Below, in pieces: positions 6,242-11,078 of a stretch of 11,078 nt of DNA. The translations under genes and the position numbers were made by a program. Positions within the stretch are counted from its first letter, which is position 1, and every line of letters starts with the position of its first letter. The stretch is taken from the NCBI GenBank assembly GCA_019421345.1, contig JAHZFL010000033.1, positions 1 to 11,078 of the forward strand. Reading direction: 5' to 3'. The DNA comes from Roseburia sp. (GTDB lineage: Bacteria > Bacillota > Clostridia > Lachnospirales > Lachnospiraceae). A model generated the notes under the pieces. That model was not told the origin of the DNA and did not search any database. It saw only the letters and a program-made list of their open reading frames with translations.

Positions 6242-7729
6242 TTATGCTACATCCAAAATCATTTTTTTGAGGGTTGATTCAGATGGCAAATTCCATGCAT
6301 CCAGATGCTGTAACATCAGGATGTGATAGAGGCGGCAGTACCACATCTTAGTTGAGCGGTGTCTGCCGTATTCTAATTTAAAGTCTAATTTCTTGCGTTT
6401 GTTAGAACGCTCAGCAGAAGTCCTTGCACTGTATTCCAGCTTCCATTCCTTACTGCTCCTTGGCGGATTGTTGAACAATCTTGGATTATCTTTCATAACC
6501 AAATGAACCGTGCGTCCGTATTTTGCATCAGAACAGGGAGTTTCGCAGGTACAGGAGATACAGCCGTTTTTATGACTGATTTTAGGACATTTGAATTTCA
6601 TCCTGCCTTTTGCAACCTCAACACCATCACGACGCATACGGCATCCGGAGGGACAAACAGGGACTCCATCTTTATCAATTGTAAAGTCATTTTTATAGAC
6701 AGGGGGTCTTCCGCCTTTTCCATTCAGGTCTATAAATGGTGTTATATTCTCACGTTTGAAGTATTGATAATAAGGCATGGCATCATGTGCAGAATCCAAA
6801 AGTACTTTAGAAACAGTGTAATCAGGAAGAAAAGATTTCATCCTGAAAAAAGCGTGCAGGAATCCATGTGAATCATGTTTTGAAGCACAGCAAAAATGAG
6901 GAAATACCGGTAAGTCACTTTGCGAATCAACAAGCATGTATAGATCATAGCCATGATAATAACAGTCACGGGAAGAATCCCAGCCGATATCACAATCAGG
7001 CTGGGAAAAGTAACGGTCACATTTGCAGTCAGTAATGCCATTCTCTTTGCATTTACAGATACGCTTTTTCCGTTCCCTGTGTGAAGTTACAACAGGAGTT
7101 CCATCATCGGCTAAAGCCAGAGCATCCGAATGGATAAGTCCTGTGGATACAGAAACATCAAGGAACTCTTTCTGGTAGATTTTAAAGAGGGAAGAATAAG
7201 GCTGTTCATCAAGTTTAAAACCAGTATTTTCCAAAATCGGAAGAAGCTCTGCAACCGTAACTTTTTCCACAGAATCAGCTTTCGTGCCTTTTGTTTTAGG
7301 CTTCTTAACCTTGATTTTAAGAGGATGGATATGTGGTGACATATGGTCATCATCAGAGTTCCATAAGCGGTTTATAAAATCATAAAAAGTGCCAACCCCT
7401 GGAGTATTACCAGGTTCAAACCCACTGAGGATGGCATAAAGGGGATTGATTTTAAGCTGGGCAGCCCATTCTGTTATCGAGGTAACTTTAAAGTCAATGG
7501 AAAGCAGATAAGAACGCTGTATAGAGGAAGGGGTTCTTGGTGCAGGGCCGAATTTAGAATATTTATCAGCCATAAAAGTATCGGTAAAAGATAAATCGAG
7601 ATTCCAAAACCGCTCAATGATATCCCAGGTGGAACGAGCAAGAGCACTTGGGTCAGGATAATATTTACGAAGATTAGTAACAACAAAGTTTTGGTAGTCT
7701 GCATGACTGCCACAGTTAACAGGTAACAT
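6242..7729 (-). CDS. IS4-superfamily (IS1182-like) DDE transposase
   Basis: This 495-residue transposase cuts and joins the ends of its IS. The start is ATG at 7729, placed 6 nt after GGAGGCG (7742-7736); the TTG five codons upstream overlaps that binding site and is not the start. Catalytic residues visible are a first Asp in LALADDGTP (208/209), a second Asp in VLLDSAHD (312), and Glu 440. Glu 440 lies in a perfect Y-(2)-R-(3)-E-(6)-K signature (Y433, R436, E440, K447) of the IS4 superfamily. Cysteine clusters at 225-237 (CKCKENGITDCKC) and 359-399 (CPSGC, then CPKI, then CISCTCETPC) resemble the putative zinc-binding segment of IS1182-type enzymes. The N-terminal domain (TPSSIQRSYLLSIDFKVTSITEW) should bind the IS ends. 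It is oriented toward the LuxR-type gene. Assignment to IS1182 rather than another IS4-superfamily group is less certain. Confidence 0.85.
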   Translation of the reverse strand: MLPVNCGSHADYQNFVVTNLRKYYPDPSALARSTWDIIERFWNLDLSFTDTFMADKYSKFGPAPRTPSSIQRSYLLSIDFKVTSITEWAAQLKINPLYAILSGFEPGNTPGVGTFYDFINRLWNSDDDHMSPHIHPLKIKVKKPKTKGTKADSVEKVTVAELLPILENTGFKLDEQPYSSLFKIYQKEFLDVSVSTGLIHSDALALADDGTPVVTSHRERKKRICKCKENGITDCKCDRYFSQPDCDIGWDSSRDCYYHGYDLYMLVDSQSDLPVFPHFCCASKHDSHGFLHAFFRMKSFLPDYTVSKVLLDSAHDAMPYYQYFKRENITPFIDLNGKGGRPPVYKNDFTIDKDGVPVCPSGCRMRRDGVEVAKGRMKFKCPKISHKNGCISCTCETPCSDAKYGRTVHLVMKDNPRLFNNPPRSSKEWKLEYSARTSAERSNKRKKLDFKLEYGRHRSTKMWYCRLYHILMLQHLDAWNLPSESTLKKMILDVA

Positions 7730-7743
7730 AAAAATCGCCTCCA

Positions 7744-7815
7744 ATCGAAAAATATCTGCCGCCGCAAGCGACGGTTCTTATTAATCAATAGGCGCGGAGC
7801 GCCGCATTTTTCGAT
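7744..7815 (-). promoter_or_regulatory. structured 5' leader (three-way junction) of the transposase mRNA
   Basis: On the minus strand, a 10-bp perfect outer stem (ATCGAAAAAT at 7815-7806 with ATTTTTCGAT at 7753-7744) encloses two GC-rich hairpins. One is GGCGC-TCC-GCGCC. The other is CCGTCG-CTTG-CGGCGG, with one G-U pair and a CUUG tetraloop. The structure ends 1 nt before the GGAGGCG ribosome binding site. It could limit translation from read-through mRNA or modulate transposase yield. Function is inferred; the base pairing is seen. Confidence 0.6.
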
Positions 7816-7932
7816 GAAGTTGTCAAGTGTTTTGGGCAAAAAGTGGGGGATTTTAATAAAAATGGAATTTGAAAGCCTTGTATTTACTGGCTTAGAGATT
7901 CCGAAAGATTATGGTAAAAGATAGGAGTTTAC

Positions 7933-10900
7933 ATGAAAAAGAAAAACACCATGCCAGAGAAGGATTGGCAGCAGACCCATGAAAAAATCAGGTGGAGGGA
8001 GCTGCGTAAGCGCATACTTGTGATGGGCTTGACCGTTGCGATGGTTGCCAATACTGTAGACCTGTCCGCACTCTCGGTTTCTGCAAAAACCGATGAAAGT
8101 GAGACAGGTAAAACGACTATTGTTTCCTTTGAGGAGCTTTCAAAGGACATCACAGAGCAGACCCTGCCCATCGGTGCGCTTGAGAGCGACATCAAGTTTC
8201 CGACCAGCCTGACCGTTACGGTAGAAAAGACCACGCATGCGGATGAAAAGGAAGCCGACGATGAAGAAGATGCTTCCGAGACGGGAGATACAGAGAAGGA
8301 CGATGCGCAGAAGGATGACAGTAATGGAGATACTGAGTCCTCTGATGATAAGAAGGATACAGAATCCTCAGATGAAAAGGATGGCGATTCCGGCAATGTG
8401 GATGCTTCCGAGACGGGAGATACAGAGAAGGACGATGTGCAGAAGGATGACAGTAATGGAGATACTGCGTCCTCTGATGATAAGAAGGATACAGAATCCT
8501 CAGATGAAAAGGATGGCGATTCCGGCAATGCGGATGCTTCCGATAAGTCTGGTGCTTCTGACAATGGAAATGCAGATACAAAGGATTCGGATACATCAAA
8601 GGATTCTGGAAATTCTGACAAATCAAACAACCCAAATGGCTCTAGCAGCTCTGATACAGAGGATACACAGGCACGTGCCGACCTACCCTCTGCTTTTGGT
8701 GCGCTTATTGGCCAGATGGCGGATACCCTTCTGCCGCATAAACTCATAGTATACGCGGCAGAGAAGGACGATGCCTCTGACACAGCAGCCACATCCGACG
8801 GTGCAGACAATGCAAAGAAAACCGACACAGCATCTACATCCGATAATGCAGACAGTGTAAAGACGACAGGCAGCGCTGACGCAGCAGCTTCCTCTGATAC
8901 CGAGACAACGACGGAGAAAATCCGTCTGAAAAACATCAAGTGGGAGCTGAATGTGGAAGAGAGCGACGCAGAAGAATTTGACAGCAGTGAAGCGTCAAAC
9001 GGCTTCTGCTATGCCTATACGCCGGTACTGCCGGATGAGGATGGAGACGGCAACCAGCTCGTATTAGGTAAAGACGTGGAGCTTCCGACCATCTATGTGC
9101 TCGTAGGCGAATATGGGATTGCGCTGCTGGCTGGGAGTGATACAGTCCAGATAACAGAAATGAATGCTGATGGAACGAAGAAAGCCCCCTATACCGCTCA
9201 GGACCTTGCAACATGGATTAACGATAAGAAAAGCGCAGGACTGCAAAAAGTTTCCATTAAACTGTTGAATAATGATGCATCTATAACAAGTACGCTTACC
9301 ATTGATACAAGGTTGGCAAAAGAGATAGAGCTGGATTTGGATGGCCATACATTAACACTGGCTGACGGTGCACGTTTATATTTTAAAAGAGCAAATATAA
9401 CAATTACCTCATCCGGCTCGAAGGAGGGAACGATTACAGGCAACTATCAATATGGGCAAAATAGATTAAAAGGAGATGGACTGATAACTGTAGATAGAGT
9501 GCTGAAAATTGAGCATGTCACAATCAAAAATGCTGGAACCGGTTCCACAGTTGCGATGTGGGAAGGTGCGACCTGTACCATTGACAAAGCAAATATTAGT
9601 GGAAGTAATGGTAGTCAGGAAGGCGTCATTACTATTTGTGACAGTAACGCCTGTACAATTACCAATACGAAGGTGACCGGAAACGTTAAGTCTAGATATG
9701 GCGCTATTATGTTTATGGACAGCTGCTCCGACTGTATCATTGGCGGCGGCGCAGTTATTGAAAACAATAACAAGGATTCTCGCTGCATCGGTGTTTACAG
9801 TAATAGTAGCATTAAAATTACAGTTAAAAAAGGCGCTACTTTAACAGCGAATGCTGGCAACCGTATTATAATGGATAACGAATATAAAAAGTTAGCTGTA
9901 AACATTGAGGGTGGAACCTTTAATGGACGTCTTAGATTACCCGACAACAGCCAGATTGCAGAGGGAACCTTTACACCTGCCCAAGCCTCAGGCAATGCGA
10001 TTTGGGTTAATAATCCTAAGAAAACCCTGCAGGACTTTCTGAAGGTCGGCTATACCTTAAAGTATGATGATGGTACCTATGCAGACCTAACAGCCAGATG
10101 GACAGACGAAGGGAAAAAGGTAACGGCTGTTAAAAGTCCGCTCTATTTCACGACGCATCCTACGATTTCAAGCGGAGCGGAAACTGTGATGGAAAACTAT
10201 ACCGCTGCCGAGGCACCTGTGCTAACCGTAAAAGCGGTATCTGGCAGTGATAGCAGTGGCAGTATCTCCTACCAGTGGTATGCTGATAAAACAATAAATG
10301 GAACAACAACCAAAGTAGAACAAACGGGGCAGGATGCAAAAACTGCGACCTACAGGATTCCTACAGGACTTTTGGCAGGCACCTATCAATACTACTGTGT
10401 AGCGACCTGCGGTGAATATACGGAGACCTCCAAAAAGGCTGTCTTTACGGTAGAAGAAGGTGTTGCGGAAGTTACGGTAGGTGGGAATACAACACGTTAT
10501 GCAACACTTACGAAAGCATTCGATGCAGTTAAAGCTACAGTAAATACTGCTGATGCGGATGCAGACCTTGAAATTACGTTGAAAATCCTGAAAAATATTT
10601 CTGAGCCAGAAAGCGAGTGGAAAATAGATGGGGGTACAAAAAAGGTCAGCTTTTGTATGGATCTTAATGGCTGTACCGTTACAGGAAAGGGTCTTTATAT
10701 CACTGGCGAAGGTGTGGAGGCAGTCTTTAAAGACGCAGGCACGGGACAGAATGGAACACTGATCGCCCCAGTTTCTATTCAGAACAAAGCAAAGCTTACG
10801 GTAGAGAATGGTAATTATAAGGGTGTCTTGAGGTTTTTGGGTGGTGCGGCTGCAAAGCTAAAAGATGGTTATTACAGCAACAGTATTTATATTGGAAAAG

Positions 10901-11043
10901 CTAGTGAGATACACAATACTGATATTTCCTGTACAATTACCGGAGGTACGTATGAGGGAGAAGAGGTTCTGGTATGTGGAGGTGCCACCCTTAGCGTATC
11001 CGGAGATACTGCAAAGATAAAGGCTTGGATAGGTTACAATTAA
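7933..11043 (+). CDS. secreted Ser/Asp-rich, beta-helical, Ig-like surface protein
   Basis: The product has 1036 residues; ATG at 7933 has ATAGGAG 5 nt upstream. Residues 1-27 are charged, 28-45 hydrophobic, and VSA51 is a likely signal-peptidase site, so the protein is exported. Residues about 97-246 are an Asp/Ser/Lys/Glu-rich low-complexity linker containing a 44-residue tandem duplication; a second low-complexity stretch is at 278-330. Residues 330-395 hold a W.LN...F.SS...G..Y.Y.PVLP motif known from large Firmicute extracellular proteins. Residues about 467-700 are a right-handed beta-helix-like region (LDLDGHTLTL, ITGN, GGTFNGRL). Residues 737-840 look Ig-like (SYQWYAD...TYQYYCVATCGEYTETSKKAVFTV). 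Residues 850-1036 are a second beta-helix (MDLNGCTVTG, GGTYEG). No LPXTG, SLH or transmembrane anchor follows, so it is either secreted or truncated. Adhesion or glycan binding is likely but unproven. Confidence 0.85.
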   Translation: MKKKNTMPEKDWQQTHEKIRWRELRKRILVMGLTVAMVANTVDLSALSVSAKTDESETGKTTIVSFEELSKDITEQTLPIGALESDIKFPTSLTVTVEKTTHADEKEADDEEDASETGDTEKDDAQKDDSNGDTESSDDKKDTESSDEKDGDSGNVDASETGDTEKDDVQKDDSNGDTASSDDKKDTESSDEKDGDSGNADASDKSGASDNGNADTKDSDTSKDSGNSDKSNNPNGSSSSDTEDTQARADLPSAFGALIGQMADTLLPHKLIVYAAEKDDASDTAATSDGADNAKKTDTASTSDNADSVKTTGSADAAASSDTETTTEKIRLKNIKWELNVEESDAEEFDSSEASNGFCYAYTPVLPDEDGDGNQLVLGKDVELPTIYVLVGEYGIALLAGSDTVQITEMNADGTKKAPYTAQDLATWINDKKSAGLQKVSIKLLNNDASITSTLTIDTRLAKEIELDLDGHTLTLADGARLYFKRANITITSSGSKEGTITGNYQYGQNRLKGDGLITVDRVLKIEHVTIKNAGTGSTVAMWEGATCTIDKANISGSNGSQEGVITICDSNACTITNTKVTGNVKSRYGAIMFMDSCSDCIIGGGAVIENNNKDSRCIGVYSNSSIKITVKKGATLTANAGNRIIMDNEYKKLAVNIEGGTFNGRLRLPDNSQIAEGTFTPAQASGNAIWVNNPKKTLQDFLKVGYTLKYDDGTYADLTARWTDEGKKVTAVKSPLYFTTHPTISSGAETVMENYTAAEAPVLTVKAVSGSDSSGSISYQWYADKTINGTTTKVEQTGQDAKTATYRIPTGLLAGTYQYYCVATCGEYTETSKKAVFTVEEGVAEVTVGGNTTRYATLTKAFDAVKATVNTADADADLEITLKILKNISEPESEWKIDGGTKKVSFCMDLNGCTVTGKGLYITGEGVEAVFKDAGTGQNGTLIAPVSIQNKAKLTVENGNYKGVLRFLGGAAAKLKDGYYSNSIYIGKASEIHNTDISCTITGGTYEGEEVLVCGGATLSVSGDTAKIKAWIGYN
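8269..8532 (+). repeat. 132-bp tandem duplication in the surface-protein linker
   Basis: Copy 1 (8269-8400) and copy 2 (8401-8532) differ at only 3 of 132 positions, each changing an amino acid (Ala/Val, Glu/Ala, Val/Ala). A third copy begins at 8533 (GATGCTTCCGA) and diverges after 11 nt. The unit is 44 codons, so copy-number change keeps the frame. Confidence 0.95.
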
Positions 11044-11044
11044 C

Positions 11045-11071
11045 TGGACAGATTTTTTAAGGTCATATAAT
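11045..11071 (+). promoter_or_regulatory. promoter-like sequence at the window edge
   Basis: TGGACA (11045-11050) and TATAAT (11066-11071) lie 15 nt apart, just after the surface-protein stop. The spacing is short, but the -10 is perfect. It may drive a gene or mobile element beyond the window. Confidence 0.3.
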
Positions 11072-11078
11072 CTATAAT

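Larger units (their letters stand above)
6242..7815 (-). mobile_element. insertion sequence with one DDE transposase (ends unresolved)
   Basis: A single transposase gene with a structured leader lies between two unrelated modules, the GC-rich regulator and the surface-protein gene. I could not find convincing terminal inverted repeats or a target duplication. The span given is the minimum (stop codon to the outer arm of the leader structure). The true ends probably lie in 6043-6241 and 7816-7910. The ORF is full length, so the element may be active. Confidence 0.6.

Noticed and set aside
6503..6871. 122-residue plus-strand frame inside the transposase
   Set aside because: It is antisense to the conserved catalytic part of the transposase, with no ribosome binding site.
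6141..7829. Candidate IS terminal repeats: TTTGACAAGT near 6143 and its partial complement near 7818-7829
   Set aside because: Only TTGACAA (7 nt) is shared, which is likely by chance, and no target duplication flanks it.
7929..8939. 336-residue open frame on the minus strand opposite the surface-protein linker
   Set aside because: It is a mirror of the repetitive Ser/Asp-rich coding sequence; it is low-complexity, has no ribosome binding site and resembles no family.

Overview
The window looks like accessory DNA from a gut-type Clostridia/Lachnospiraceae genome. This is inferred from protein families only: an ICE-type N6-methylase fragment, a DUF6674-like protein, a DUF4186 relic, a ParA relic, and a Ser/Asp-rich beta-helical surface protein. 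Most of the window is visibly AT-rich. The exception is one clearly GC-rich gene at 3679-6042. No rRNA, tRNA or CRISPR array was seen.

Layout. (1) 1-1829: the 3' part of a large ICE methylase/helicase-type gene, fused in frame to what is normally a separate DUF6674-like coiled-coil protein, followed by a strong terminator. (2) 1965-2924: a TTG-started PAS-domain gene, then a DUF4186 gene broken by an internal deletion at a short repeat. (3) 2921-3444: a glyoxalase/VOC N-terminal stub, a terminator, and a ParA remnant that has lost its Walker B aspartate. (4) 3679-6042: an intact large LuxR/MalT-type (LAL) regulator of foreign base composition. (5) 6242-7815: an IS with a DDE transposase on the minus strand, whose 5' leader can fold into a three-way junction just before the ribosome binding site. 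(6) 7933-11043: a secreted repeat-rich surface protein with a near-perfect 132-bp tandem duplication and no visible wall anchor.

How it fits together. Bases 1-3450 read as the decaying end of an integrative conjugative element: four neighbouring genes carry deletions or truncations, and one of them, possibly two, can be explained by recombination at short repeats. The regulator, the IS and the surface protein then look like separately acquired modules. The LuxR regulator has no obvious target operon here, because the next gene downstream is a convergent transposase. I see no convincing new defence or signalling system. The most interesting items are the fused ICE ORF, the repeat-mediated gene breakages, the structured transposase leader and the duplicated surface-protein linker.
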